A stretch of DNA of 45,510 nucleotides from Bacteroidota bacterium (GCA_022709385.1 JAKLIX010000024.1:1-45510), one strand, 5' to 3'; shown: positions 35,857-44,621, counted from the first letter of the stretch. A program made the numbers and translations. Notes: generated by a model not told the origin, from the letters alone.

Positions 35857-37112
35857 ATCAAATCCAGGCAATTCCGACTGAGCCCGGCGGGCTGGATGTC
35901 ATCAGCACCGGCAGCGATTATGCCCTCAGCGAACACGGCAAGATGCTCACCACATCGGGCGGCCACCCCGTGAGGCATAAAAACATCCGCCTGATGCACC
36001 AGGTGCTGACCGGCATCATCACAGGCCAGGCAGCCGATCCCTGGTCGGTCGCTGCCCTGTTCTTCTCGGAGACCGAGCTGATGCAGGGCGATGTGTCGCA
36101 GGTGCATCAATCGCTCCGGGAGGCTTTCGGCAGGGATATGCTGCTGCAGACCGTCCGGAAAACCTCCGCCAAGCAGGCCGCCGCATCCATACCCAAGGTC
36201 GGGGCTCTGCTTGAGCATCCGGAATGGATACAGCTGTTACTTTTTGCAGGCACGGCACTCCGCGAAGCTTTCGGACAATACCTGGCCGGACTGGATCTGC
36301 ATGACCCGGAAGCGGGCGAAGCAAGGGATGAGGACGCCCTTTTTATGTCTGCCGTTCTGGATGATCTTTCGGCAAGCGAAGAAGCCTGCCTTTACCTGAT
36401 GATTCATGAGGCTGACTGCAGCCCCGGCCTGGCCCTGCTGCTCATCCGGGAGGCAGTCACTCCTTCCGAATTCGGATTGGGAATGCTGCAGCACATGATG
36501 CATCAGCATTTAAAAGGAAATGACGACAACAGTAACACGCTTCCTCCTCTCACTGAAACACTGGAACATTACACGCGGATCGCATCCAAAGTCAGCGACT
36601 ACCTCCGCTTCGACCATATGTATGTTCATGCAGAACGTCACTTGCTCAACCTGATCGGCTCGGGTGAAGGCGAAAGGCTTGAATTCAAATCCACCCTGCG
36701 CTGGAATCTCAGGGAAAGTAAAAAAGATCCGAATGTGGAGCATGCCTGTATGAAGACAGTTTGTGCTTTCCTGAACACCGCAGGAGGCATCCTGCTGATC
36801 GGTGTTGCGGATGACGGTCAGATTAGCGGCATTGAAGAAGACCGTTTCGAAAATAATGACAAATTTTACATCCATCTGTGGAACCTGATCCGTTCACAGA
36901 TCGGGGAAGAATTTACTCCCTACATTCAATCCTCCCTGGTAAAAATCAACGCAGCCACGATCTGCAAGGTACAGTGCCTTCCCGCTCCCCGCCCGGTTTT
37001 CCTCCAGCAAAAAGGCAGCGAAGACGAATTCTTCATCCGCACGGGTGCCGCCACCACCCGCCTGGGGGTCGGTGATGCCTACAGGTATATCAATGAACAA
37101 TGGAAACACTGA
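35853..37112 (+). CDS. Helical N-terminal domain fused to an AlbA_2 (Schlafen-like) domain
   Basis: A 419-residue protein. Residues about 270-395 form an AlbA_2/Schlafen-type putative nucleic-acid-binding domain: GEGERLEFKSTLRWN (272-286), FLNTAGGILLIGVADDG (306-322) and a later FFIRTGAATTRL. The first about 230 residues form an Ala/Leu/Met-rich, probably all-helical domain with several His and Cys that I do not recognise. A gap-like linker (NDDNSNTLPP) separates the halves. Translation is coupled to the EamA gene (four-base overlap), and an AraC regulator follows after nine bases. Role unknown; AlbA_2 proteins occur in both regulation and defence. Confidence 0.8.
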   Translation: MNQIQAIPTEPGGLDVISTGSDYALSEHGKMLTTSGGHPVRHKNIRLMHQVLTGIITGQAADPWSVAALFFSETELMQGDVSQVHQSLREAFGRDMLLQTVRKTSAKQAAASIPKVGALLEHPEWIQLLLFAGTALREAFGQYLAGLDLHDPEAGEARDEDALFMSAVLDDLSASEEACLYLMIHEADCSPGLALLLIREAVTPSEFGLGMLQHMMHQHLKGNDDNSNTLPPLTETLEHYTRIASKVSDYLRFDHMYVHAERHLLNLIGSGEGERLEFKSTLRWNLRESKKDPNVEHACMKTVCAFLNTAGGILLIGVADDGQISGIEEDRFENNDKFYIHLWNLIRSQIGEEFTPYIQSSLVKINAATICKVQCLPAPRPVFLQQKGSEDEFFIRTGAATTRLGVGDAYRYINEQWKH

Positions 37113-37121
37113 TACAGGATA

Positions 37122-38798
37122 ATGAAATGCTTCATTAAACATATCCTGGCATTTCAATTAGCGGTACTGACGGTTAACGGCTGGTCGCAGGATATTGAAA
37201 CTGAGGCTTTTAATCTGTCATACAGTGAGGCGAATCAACTGATATCGCATAGCATTGATTCTCTCAGAATCCTGATAGTAAGGATGAATGCGATTGAAGA
37301 CCTGGACGAAATGCAGAAGGCCAGAATCGATATCATCCGCTTAAAGACGCAAATATTGGAGGATATGATCCAGATCAAGCCCCCTTTTGGTATCCTCCCC
37401 TGCGACACAAGTGTTCGGATGACATCCATGCTGAGTATAGCACAGAAACTGATCGTAAAGTCAAGGCCGGATGAGGGCATCCCGCTGATCATGAAATACC
37501 TTGCAATGGATGACCATCCGGCTGACTCCGCTGTTTACGCCAGGATACTTCTCGCCGAGGCATACCGGCAGAAACAGGAATATACCAAAGGCATCGATAT
37601 GATATATGAAATCATCGGTACCCGTGATATCAGTATGAAAAACAGGGCCTTTGCCATGAACAGACTGGCTGCTTTGTATAATGAGATTCCCGGGATCGAG
37701 GGAAACAAAACGGACTCGGCTATCCTTTATTCCAGACTTTGCAGCAGCATCTCTGAAAGCCAGGGGTTCACAGAATACCTTGCTGCATCACAGAATGAAC
37801 TGGGGAGCTGTTACTGGAAAATACAAAACTTTGACTCTGCCCTTCATTATTTTTCCAGCGGAAGAGATAATTTTCTCAGAATAAGGCAGATACCCCAGGC
37901 TATCAACACCTATATTAACCTTGCACGGGTATATGTAAGCATGAAATTGCCGGTAAAAGCCAAGGAAATACTGATCAACACCCTGGACCTGGGAGATGTT
38001 GAAAAAGACCGGAATCTGTACATGTATATATATGATTATCTTGGGAATGTCTCCTATGAACTGGGTGAGTACAAAAACGCTTGTGAGTATGGTAAGCTTT
38101 CCCGCCTGTTAAAAAATCAGTTTTTTAATGACCGGATCCGCAGGCAGATCAATGAGATGTCGGCTAAGTACGAGCTCGACCTGAAAGAAGCCAGGATCAG
38201 GGAAGAAAAAGGGAAAATGAAGAGTTACAGGCTTCAGCGGAATTATCTTGTTGTCATAGCACTGATTACCACCATGTTGCTGTTCATTTTCATTATCTGG
38301 TTCAGATTTAAAAAAAGAACATATACCAGACTGGTTCAACAGAATCTGAAATCGATGGAGCTGGAAAAGGAAGCTGAACAGCGCCTGATCAGGCTCACGG
38401 ATGATGAAATACGGGACCAGGCAGCTGCTTCGGATAAGCCATACAGTGAGCTGGCCCTCAAGTTTGAAAAATTCCTGGCGGAAGAGAGACCATATCTCAG
38501 TGCTGAAGTCAGCCTGGAAGAATTCTGTAAGAAACTGAACACCAATCGCACTTATCTTTCCAAACTCATCAACGACAGGTACCATGTGGGATTTTACGAC
38601 CTTCTGTTCGATTACAGGATAAAAGCAGCACTGCAATACCTGAATGACCCGGCATACCATCATTTGTCCGTAGAGGGAATTGGCAGCATGGTGGGTTTTA
38701 AATCCAATTCCAATTTTCACAGAAGGTTCAAATCAAAGATCGGCATGACTCCCAACCAATTCAGGGAAAGAGCACTAAAAAGCAGACCCGAAGCCTGA
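37122..38798 (+). CDS. Membrane-anchored TPR protein with AraC-type DNA-binding domain
   Basis: A 558-residue regulator of a form common in Bacteroidota. Order: signal peptide (1-22), periplasmic helical repeats of TPR type (about 90-350), a single membrane helix (about 372-394), a short coiled segment, then a cytoplasmic AraC-family helix-turn-helix domain (about 455-550; SLEEFCKKLNTNRTYLSKLIND and GFKSNSNFHRRFKSKIGMTP). It may sense an envelope signal and regulate genes directly. Candidate targets are the PI-PLC/FISUMP lipoprotein and beta-barrel genes just downstream. Confidence 0.9.
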   Translation: MKCFIKHILAFQLAVLTVNGWSQDIETEAFNLSYSEANQLISHSIDSLRILIVRMNAIEDLDEMQKARIDIIRLKTQILEDMIQIKPPFGILPCDTSVRMTSMLSIAQKLIVKSRPDEGIPLIMKYLAMDDHPADSAVYARILLAEAYRQKQEYTKGIDMIYEIIGTRDISMKNRAFAMNRLAALYNEIPGIEGNKTDSAILYSRLCSSISESQGFTEYLAASQNELGSCYWKIQNFDSALHYFSSGRDNFLRIRQIPQAINTYINLARVYVSMKLPVKAKEILINTLDLGDVEKDRNLYMYIYDYLGNVSYELGEYKNACEYGKLSRLLKNQFFNDRIRRQINEMSAKYELDLKEARIREEKGKMKSYRLQRNYLVVIALITTMLLFIFIIWFRFKKRTYTRLVQQNLKSMELEKEAEQRLIRLTDDEIRDQAAASDKPYSELALKFEKFLAEERPYLSAEVSLEEFCKKLNTNRTYLSKLINDRYHVGFYDLLFDYRIKAALQYLNDPAYHHLSVEGIGSMVGFKSNSNFHRRFKSKIGMTPNQFRERALKSRPEA

Positions 38799-38879
38799 GC
38801 ATAAGTTTTTTTTAAAGCAAAGGCAGTACTGTTTACCTAAAAGCATAACAATCCCTTTCAAAATGCTGCCTGACAGGGA

Positions 38880-38887
38880 TATTTTTG
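38880..38887 (+). promoter_or_regulatory. -7 box (TATTTTTG) before the PI-PLC lipoprotein
   Basis: Exact TAnnTTTG match with a partial -33 match (TTTC at 38856-38859, 20 nt upstream). It gives a leader of about 100 nt. The rest of the 193-bp gap is A+T-rich. Confidence 0.45.
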
Positions 38888-38991
38888 TATTGCTCCAACA
38901 GGTCGTTTTTATCTCCAGACATTGGCAGGTATCATGATGCCGAAGTTCAGGCTGATATTATTTTAATATATTAATTTTTAACACTATACCT

Positions 38992-40617
38992 ATGAAAAAA
39001 CGAAAGTTCTTCGTGGCGGGGCTGACTGTCGCTTTCATTGTTATTGTCATTTTCTCCTGCAGGAAGGAGCAATTCGACTCAGAAACTGACGATAGTCCGC
39101 GGAGGGGTCATGCGGTGGATGATGACCGGGCGCTACCGTACACCTATTGCGATTGGATGTCGAAGCTGGATGACAATGCCTTTATAACCCGGGTAACGAT
39201 ACCAGGAACCCACGATTGCGGAGCCGACCTTCATACTTCGGAGCAAGGGGCTGCGTCAGACGAGGTGATTGCCCAGCATTTCAGGCTGAGCAACCAGTTA
39301 AAACTCGGCGTCAGATGGTTTGATGTAAGGGTGGCACTGAATGATGATGGCGGACTGACCATTTTTCATGGTGACTATTATCTTCATAAAACCTTTCACG
39401 ACCTGCTGTCAGAGGCATTGGACTTCTTGGAGAAATATCCTTCAGAAGTAATCATTTTTATGATTAAACAGGAGCATACCGCCCAGCGGGATTCTGATTA
39501 TGGTAACTTTATCTATCAGGCTTTGGAAGCGGTCGGACTTGAACACTTTTTCCTGAATGCTGACTTTATCCCCACCATCGGGGAACTTCGTGGCAAAATA
39601 ATGATCGTGAGGCAGTTTGAAAACGACCTGAACAAAGACTTCGGGTATCATTTTAAATGGGACAAAAACACCAAGGGGGATTACTTCACGACAGAAAACT
39701 GCAAACTTTACGTACAGGACCATTATTCCTGTTTTTGGGTGACTGACGGAACCAAGAACGATGAAATCAAGGATTGTGTCCGGAAAGCTAACCAGGCAAC
39801 GGATCACAGTTGTTTTTACCTGAATTTCACCAGTTGTGAGCGCGATGTGGAGGATCTGAAATCCATCGCTTCAGGAATTAATCCTGTGATTAGTTCATGG
39901 CTGATCACCCCGCCGGTATTGTATCAATGCGGGATCATCATGGTGAATTTTGCCGGAGGATCGGATGACGGATCGGTTTCCAGTGATTTCGTCAAGCATA
40001 TCATTGAATGCAATGTTTTTGTCACCAATGAATTCACCCTCGACAATCAGATCTGGAAAACACGAAACCTGTATGTCACGCATTACAGCAATGGCGATCC
40101 TATTGTATTCGCCTTTATTCCGCAAATGTGGGAATTCTGTGGCCAGTTTGGTATCGGTGCGTTCACATTTACAACTTTACAGGGCGATTTCGGGATGTAC
40201 TACAACTGGGCTGCCGTGAACGATCCGCGGGGACTGGGTCCGAAAGGCTGGCGGGTACCCTCCGAATTTGATTTCTTTGACCTGGGCGCCCATTTGGGAG
40301 GAGATTCAGTTGCAGGTGGCAAAATGAAACTCAATGAATCGATGGTTTACTGGAAAACACCAAACACCGGCGCCACCAACAGCAGCGGCTTTACCGCTAT
40401 TCCCATGGGTTACAGGGATTCCATAGGGAATTACCTGGAAAACACAGTATTTGAACCATACTCGGGTACAGGGATCAGCGCCAATTTCTGGACTACATCA
40501 GAAATTGACCAGTATCATGCCATTGCATACAGACTGCAGTATAATACCGCTGCATTGCTTCACGGATCTTTCAGCAAGCGTAATGGATGTTCCGTGCGCC
40601 TTGTGAAAGACTATTGA
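38992..40617 (+). CDS. PI-PLC-like lipoprotein with C-terminal FISUMP domain
   Basis: A 541-residue surface or periplasmic lipoprotein (hydrophobic segment then lipobox IFSC, Cys23). Residues about 45-330 resemble bacterial phosphatidylinositol-specific phospholipase C: IPGTHDCGA with His74, WFDVRV with Asp111 and Arg113, and IFHGDYY with His126, i.e. both catalytic histidines kept. The C-terminal about 190 residues match the FISUMP (Fibrobacter major paralogous) domain: YNWAAVNDPRGLGPKGWRVP, SGFTAIPMGYRD, FWTTSE, GCSVRLVKDY. The fusion is unusual. A beta-barrel gene follows after 52 bp. Confidence 0.85.
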   Translation: MKKRKFFVAGLTVAFIVIVIFSCRKEQFDSETDDSPRRGHAVDDDRALPYTYCDWMSKLDDNAFITRVTIPGTHDCGADLHTSEQGAASDEVIAQHFRLSNQLKLGVRWFDVRVALNDDGGLTIFHGDYYLHKTFHDLLSEALDFLEKYPSEVIIFMIKQEHTAQRDSDYGNFIYQALEAVGLEHFFLNADFIPTIGELRGKIMIVRQFENDLNKDFGYHFKWDKNTKGDYFTTENCKLYVQDHYSCFWVTDGTKNDEIKDCVRKANQATDHSCFYLNFTSCERDVEDLKSIASGINPVISSWLITPPVLYQCGIIMVNFAGGSDDGSVSSDFVKHIIECNVFVTNEFTLDNQIWKTRNLYVTHYSNGDPIVFAFIPQMWEFCGQFGIGAFTFTTLQGDFGMYYNWAAVNDPRGLGPKGWRVPSEFDFFDLGAHLGGDSVAGGKMKLNESMVYWKTPNTGATNSSGFTAIPMGYRDSIGNYLENTVFEPYSGTGISANFWTTSEIDQYHAIAYRLQYNTAALLHGSFSKRNGCSVRLVKDY

Positions 40618-40669
40618 TTCGTCTTTAATTAACATATAAGGAAACAATTAATTCATAAATCATAATACA

Positions 40670-41494
40670 ATGAAAAATAAATATTTAACAACCATCAGTA
40701 TAATTCTGATCACAATATTTCTTTTCACACAAGCCGGTGCACAAAAGTTTTATACCGGGCTGACAAGTGGATACAACCTGGCCCTTGGCGGGCAAAACCT
40801 TTACTATTTTGATTTCACCAACAACACCAGCCGCAATAACGCCATCACCTACGATGCTGTGTTTGTGTCACTCGGGCAGGGCATGAACATCGGTTTAAAT
40901 TGCGGATATCATTTCAATGATCATATCGCCTGTGAACTGGATGTGTCCTGGCTAAAAGGTGACAAACAGAAAGTCGAACATAAATACCAGCAGGGAATCA
41001 CCACCTGCTTTCTCGCATCGCAAATGATACAGGTGATGCCAACCCTGGTATTGTCCGCAGGAATGCACAAAATTCAGCCCTTCATGAAACTTGGTGTTTT
41101 AATCGGAACCGGAAGGATTGACTATGAAAAGAACACTGACGATAATGAACACAGTCAGATCAAAGTATTTCGCATGAACGGAGGAATTGCAGTGGGAGCA
41201 GGTGCAGCAGCGGGAGTGAAAATTAATATCAGCGAAAAATTGTCTCTCAGCGGGGAAGTGGCTTTAAAAAATCTGAACTATGCCCCCGTCCACGGTGAAT
41301 ATATCCAGGCTGAAATTGACGGTATTGATGTATTACCAGAAATGACGGTGTATGAAAAAGAAACGGACTATCTATCTCATTACTCTGTTGATGAGAATGT
41401 TCCTGTCGACACTTCCAAACCTGATGAGAAGCTGAAACAACGGCTGCCATTTGGCAGCATCGGGATCAAGGTTGGAATAGTTTACAACTTCTGA
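40670..41494 (+). CDS. Outer-membrane beta-barrel protein
   Basis: A 274-residue protein with signal peptide (1-24, ending AGAQ) and alternating aromatic and glycine strands (GLTSGYNLALGG, GMNIGLNCGYHF, LSAGMHKIQPFMKLG). It ends in VGIVYNF, with the C-terminal Phe expected of outer-membrane barrels. About eight strands are predicted by eye, so it resembles OmpA/OmpW-like porin-type barrels. A charged loop (about 225-255) stands out. It is probably co-expressed with the PI-PLC lipoprotein. Function unknown. Confidence 0.8.
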   Translation: MKNKYLTTISIILITIFLFTQAGAQKFYTGLTSGYNLALGGQNLYYFDFTNNTSRNNAITYDAVFVSLGQGMNIGLNCGYHFNDHIACELDVSWLKGDKQKVEHKYQQGITTCFLASQMIQVMPTLVLSAGMHKIQPFMKLGVLIGTGRIDYEKNTDDNEHSQIKVFRMNGGIAVGAGAAAGVKINISEKLSLSGEVALKNLNYAPVHGEYIQAEIDGIDVLPEMTVYEKETDYLSHYSVDENVPVDTSKPDEKLKQRLPFGSIGIKVGIVYNF

Positions 41495-41567
41495 TAAACC
41501 GACGGTAAGCATTGGTATAAAGCTGAGCGACCTTAGATGTATCTTCGACGTCGTAATATATATCCAA

Positions 41568-41777
41568 TCAGCTATTCTGTTCCTTACCAAACATTTCAAG
41601 CTGTTGTTTGAAGTCCTGTTCTGTTGCCCGTAGTTTTTCGCGGCAGAACAAGATCAGTTCCCCTGCCCGTTTCAGTTTCACGCTGAGCTGGTCAAGCGGA
41701 AGCTGTTCCTGCTCCATCTCACTGAGGATCAGATTAAGTTCATCCCAGGCTTTCTGGTATGTCATGGCTGCTTTCAT
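41568..41777 (-). CDS. xseB: Exodeoxyribonuclease VII small subunit
   Basis: A 69-residue helical protein (MKAAMTYQKAWDELNLILSE) with the XseB pattern, including LPLDQLSVKLKRAGELI and CREKLRATEQD. It joins XseA to degrade single-stranded DNA. The start at 41777 or 41765 overlaps the last 26-38 bases of xseA, so translation is coupled. The longer frame (to 41870) would lie inside xseA and is rejected. Confidence 0.9.
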   Translation of the reverse strand: MKAAMTYQKAWDELNLILSEMEQEQLPLDQLSVKLKRAGELILFCREKLRATEQDFKQQLEMFGKEQNS

Positions 41778-42996
41778 TTGTATCAAATTGAATTTGAGTG
41801 ACATCACTATCGATGAAACCATCCTGCATCCGGATGCTGATATGCGCTCCCACCTGCAACTGCGCCGCACGGGTAATCACCTTTGCCTTGCTGCTCACCA
41901 TGGCATACCCCCTGGCCAGCACTGTAGCAGGATCAAGGTGTTTCACGATCAGTCCGGCCTTATCAAGCTCCTGCATCCGGTGAAGCAGATAATGCCTGGC
42001 TGCCTGGGTGATTCTGATGGCCATGTTGTCCAGGCCGGACCTTAGCCTGTCCATGGTTCCGGTTGCAAGACGTATGATGGCATCGCCCCTTTGCCTGATT
42101 TCCTCCTCGAAACGATAGTTATGCTGGTTGATAAAGGCGGCCGCCTTGGTGGGCGTTTTTACTGTCATGTGACACATCAGGTCGCTGATGCTCACATTCC
42201 TTTCGTGGCCAATCCCGCAGACGACCGGTACAGGAAAAGTGGCTACGGCAAGACCGAGCTCATAGGTATCAAAAGGTCCGAAATCCGTCTGCCCTCCCCC
42301 ACCCCTGACCAGTACCAGCAAATCGTAGGACCTTTTGGATGAAGTCACTTTCCCCATCTGCTCAATGATTTCATCTTCAGCTCCCTTGCCTTGTATTCTG
42401 CACAGAAAATCATCGCAGACATAGGTATAAGCGAAAGGATTGGACTCCAGTTCATGGCGGAAGTCCTTCCATCCGTCGGAACCCGGTGCGGTGATCAGGG
42501 CGATGCGTTGTATCACAGCAGGAAGGCGAAGTTGCTGGTTTGCAGTAACATAATTACCTTCAACCTGCCTGATCTGCGCCGGATGGCTGCTGCACAGGCT
42601 GTTCAGGATGGCCTGACGCTGACGTTCCATCTCCCCAAGGGTAAATGAAGGTTCAATGGCGGTGATTTGGAATTGAAGGCCGTACACCGGGCTGTAATCC
42701 ACCGTGCCCTGCAGCAATACCTTCAGGTTACGGTCGAAACGCATGCCAGTGGCGCTCTCGAACGCGGCGATGATGTGGTGATTTCTCGACCATATGACAG
42801 CCGCCATGCGCGCATGGATCTCTTTCCCGTCTTTTTCCAGCAGGTTCAGAAAGCAATAGCCCCTGTCGGGATAATTCCTGATATCGCTGGTTTCAGCCAC
42901 CACCAGAAAGGGTCGAAGCAGGAATTCCTCCCTGATGGTATCTTCCAGTAAGGAAGTAAGCTCCGACAAGCGTATCATGCCCCTTGTCTCATCCAT
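41740..42996 (-). CDS. xseA: Exodeoxyribonuclease VII large subunit
   Basis: A 418-residue nuclease subunit. An N-terminal OB-fold (about 8-105) precedes the catalytic domain, with ITAPGSDGWKDF and LVRGGGGQTDFGPFD (about 230-245) and CGIGHERNVSISD with its conserved GHE. A long helical region and a KVITRAAQL segment close the protein. A TACTTTTG box ends four bases before the ATG, and the gene is divergent from mtaB. With xseB it forms a complete enzyme. Confidence 0.95.
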   Translation of the reverse strand: MDETRGMIRLSELTSLLEDTIREEFLLRPFLVVAETSDIRNYPDRGYCFLNLLEKDGKEIHARMAAVIWSRNHHIIAAFESATGMRFDRNLKVLLQGTVDYSPVYGLQFQITAIEPSFTLGEMERQRQAILNSLCSSHPAQIRQVEGNYVTANQQLRLPAVIQRIALITAPGSDGWKDFRHELESNPFAYTYVCDDFLCRIQGKGAEDEIIEQMGKVTSSKRSYDLLVLVRGGGGQTDFGPFDTYELGLAVATFPVPVVCGIGHERNVSISDLMCHMTVKTPTKAAAFINQHNYRFEEEIRQRGDAIIRLATGTMDRLRSGLDNMAIRITQAARHYLLHRMQELDKAGLIVKHLDPATVLARGYAMVSSKAKVITRAAQLQVGAHISIRMQDGFIDSDVTQIQFDTNESSHDIPESLG

Positions 42997-43000
42997 GGAT

Positions 43001-43008
43001 CAAAAGTA
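43001..43008 (-). promoter_or_regulatory. -7 box (TACTTTTG) four bases before the xseA ATG
   Basis: Exact TAnnTTTG match on the minus strand. It forms a back-to-back pair with the mtaB box 40 bp away. Confidence 0.5.
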
Positions 43009-43047
43009 CGACAAAGACGGCTCCCATGCATCCTGCAGGTAAAAGAC

Positions 43048-43055
43048 TACCTTTG
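43048..43055 (+). promoter_or_regulatory. -7 box (TACCTTTG) four bases before the mtaB ATG
   Basis: Exact TAnnTTTG match with ATG at 43060, implying a leaderless mRNA. Confidence 0.5.
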
Positions 43056-43059
43056 CGGG

Positions 43060-44340
43060 ATGAAACAACGTATTGCGTTCCATACCCTTGGATGCAAGCT
43101 GAACTTCGCTGAAACCAGCACACTGGCAAGGCAATTGAAGGATGAGGGCTATCAGCTTGTGGATTTCAGGGAGGTAGCCGATGTATATGTAATCAACACC
43201 TGTTATGTCACCGGCACAGCAGAGAAGAAGTGCCGTCTTGCGATCCACCAGGCCCACCGCCGCAATCCCGCTGCGCGGATTGCCGTGCTCGGTTGTTTTG
43301 CTGCCCTTGATCCGGCAGGGATTGCCAACATGGATGGCGTCGATATGGTTCTGGGCAGCAACGATAAATTCAGACTGCCACAGCGCTTAAAGGAAGGGGA
43401 AAGTCCTGATTCAGCAGGTGAGCGCACGGATGAAGAAGGTGCCTTCATACCGGCCTGGTCGTCGCACGGGCGGACCAGGGCATTTATCAAGATCCAGGAC
43501 GGTTGCGACTATTCCTGTTCGTATTGCAGTATTCCCCTGGCCAGGGGTCGCAGCCGTTCGGCAACCATAGCGGAAGTGAAAGATACAGTACAGCAGGCAG
43601 TTGCGGCAGGAGTGAAGGAAGTCATCCTCACAGGCGTGAATATCGGCGATTTCGGCAGACGCAGGGGGGAAAGCTTCAGGCAGTTGCTGAAAGAACTTGA
43701 GGCAATCCCTGAACTTCCGCGGCTCAGATTGTCGTCTGTAGAACCCGACCTGCTGCATGATGATATCATCGCGCTGGTGGCAGGTTCGGAAAAGCTGATG
43801 CCTCATTTTCACATCCCCTTACAAAGCGGGTCAGACAGGATACTGAAGCTGATGAAAAGAAGATACGGGACGGGACTTTTCCGGGATCTCGTGCTGAAGA
43901 TCCATGAGAAGCTGCCCTTTGCCTTCATTGCAGCCGATGTGATTGCCGGATTCCCGGGTGAAACGGATGCCGAATTCGGGGAAGGCCTGGAACTGCTGAG
44001 GAATCTGCCTCTTTCTTATATCCATGCTTTTCCTTACTCTCCCCGTCCGGGTACGGCATCGCTGCGGCTGCCTGACCACATACCCGGAAACATGATCAAG
44101 GAACGGAACAGAGAACTGAACCTGCTGTCGGCACAAAAAAAGGAAAGTTTTTACAGGCTGAATGCCGGTCGTACAGACCAGGTGCTGTTTGAATCGGCCA
44201 GAAAGGGCGAAAAAATGCAGGGGTTCACTCAAAATTACCTGGTTGTAAGGACTGCATTTCGTGAAGACTTCGTCAACCGCATCATTCCGGTAGAGCTTAA
44301 ACACCTGGGCAGCAAGCCCATGGCCTTTCATATTCTCTAA
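43060..44340 (+). CDS. mtaB: tRNA t6A37 methylthiotransferase
   Basis: Radical SAM enzyme that adds a methylthio group to t6A37 of tRNA. The N-terminal UPF0004 domain has Cys12 (TLGCKLNFAE, the MtaB form of the motif), Cys48 and Cys79, ligands of the auxiliary cluster. The radical SAM motif is Cys149, Cys153 and Cys156 (CDYSCSYC). A TRAM-like tail closes the protein. Length (426 aa) is usual. With miaA in this window, two A37-modifying enzymes are present, and the next gene downstream is a tRNA. Confidence 0.95.
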   Translation: MKQRIAFHTLGCKLNFAETSTLARQLKDEGYQLVDFREVADVYVINTCYVTGTAEKKCRLAIHQAHRRNPAARIAVLGCFAALDPAGIANMDGVDMVLGSNDKFRLPQRLKEGESPDSAGERTDEEGAFIPAWSSHGRTRAFIKIQDGCDYSCSYCSIPLARGRSRSATIAEVKDTVQQAVAAGVKEVILTGVNIGDFGRRRGESFRQLLKELEAIPELPRLRLSSVEPDLLHDDIIALVAGSEKLMPHFHIPLQSGSDRILKLMKRRYGTGLFRDLVLKIHEKLPFAFIAADVIAGFPGETDAEFGEGLELLRNLPLSYIHAFPYSPRPGTASLRLPDHIPGNMIKERNRELNLLSAQKKESFYRLNAGRTDQVLFESARKGEKMQGFTQNYLVVRTAFREDFVNRIIPVELKHLGSKPMAFHIL

Positions 44341-44404
44341 GCTTTGTCCACTATTTATTCTTTGGTCCTCAAACCCATGCAAGCCATGCATGGTGCTTTC
44401 CTTC

Positions 44405-44445
44405 CCCGCAAACGTTCATCACGTATTCACGTCCCCGCAAAACGT
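44405..44445 (+). repeat. Short direct repeat CCCCGCAAA(A)CGT, two copies
   Basis: ccccgcaaacgt starts at 44405 and ccccgcaaaacgt about 29 bp later, with further cacgt words between. The second copy runs directly into the alternating tract. It may be a regulatory or structural repeat. Confidence 0.5.
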
Positions 44446-44477
44446 GCACGTGTGCACATGTGCACACGTACGTATAT
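44442..44477. other. Alternating purine-pyrimidine tract with 22-bp palindrome
   Basis: Thirty-six consecutive bases alternate strictly purine/pyrimidine. Within them acgtgtgcacatgtgcacacgt (44448-44469) is a perfect 22-bp palindrome without spacer. Such a tract can adopt left-handed Z-DNA or extrude a cruciform, or the palindrome may be a protein-binding site. It lies 14 bp before the -33 element of the tRNA-Ser promoter. Confidence 0.85.
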
Positions 44478-44490
44478 TTTTCATACATTT

Positions 44491-44521
44491 TTTGCACTTC
44501 CAAAACCAAATACTATCTTTG
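44491..44521 (+). promoter_or_regulatory. Complete Bacteroidota promoter for tRNA-Ser
   Basis: TTTG at 44491-44494, 19-nt spacer, TATCTTTG at 44514-44521: an exact match to the -33/-7 primary-sigma consensus of Bacteroidota. Transcription should start about 44527, six or seven bases before the tRNA. This is the best promoter in the window. Confidence 0.75.
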
Positions 44522-44533
44522 CAGCCCGAAACA

Positions 44534-44620
44534 GGAGAGGTGGGTGAGTGGCTTAAACCAACAGTTTGCTAAACTGTCGTAGGGGAAACCCTACCGGGGG
44601 TTCGAATCCCCCCTTCTCCG
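44534..44620 (+). tRNA. tRNA-Ser(GCT)
   Basis: Eighty-seven nucleotides with a long variable arm, as expected of tRNA-Ser. The acceptor stem ggagagg pairs with cttctcc (one G-T), the discriminator is G44620 and the T arm is ggggg-ttcgaat-ccccc. The anticodon stem acagt/actgt encloses ttgctaa, giving anticodon GCT for AGC/AGT codons. CCA is not encoded. The next base but one begins the GT-rich element. Confidence 0.95.
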
Positions 44621-44621
44621 C

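Noticed and set aside
44390..44572. Short ORFs between mtaB and tRNA-Ser
   Set aside because: They read the alternating tract, promoter and tRNA; no coding features.
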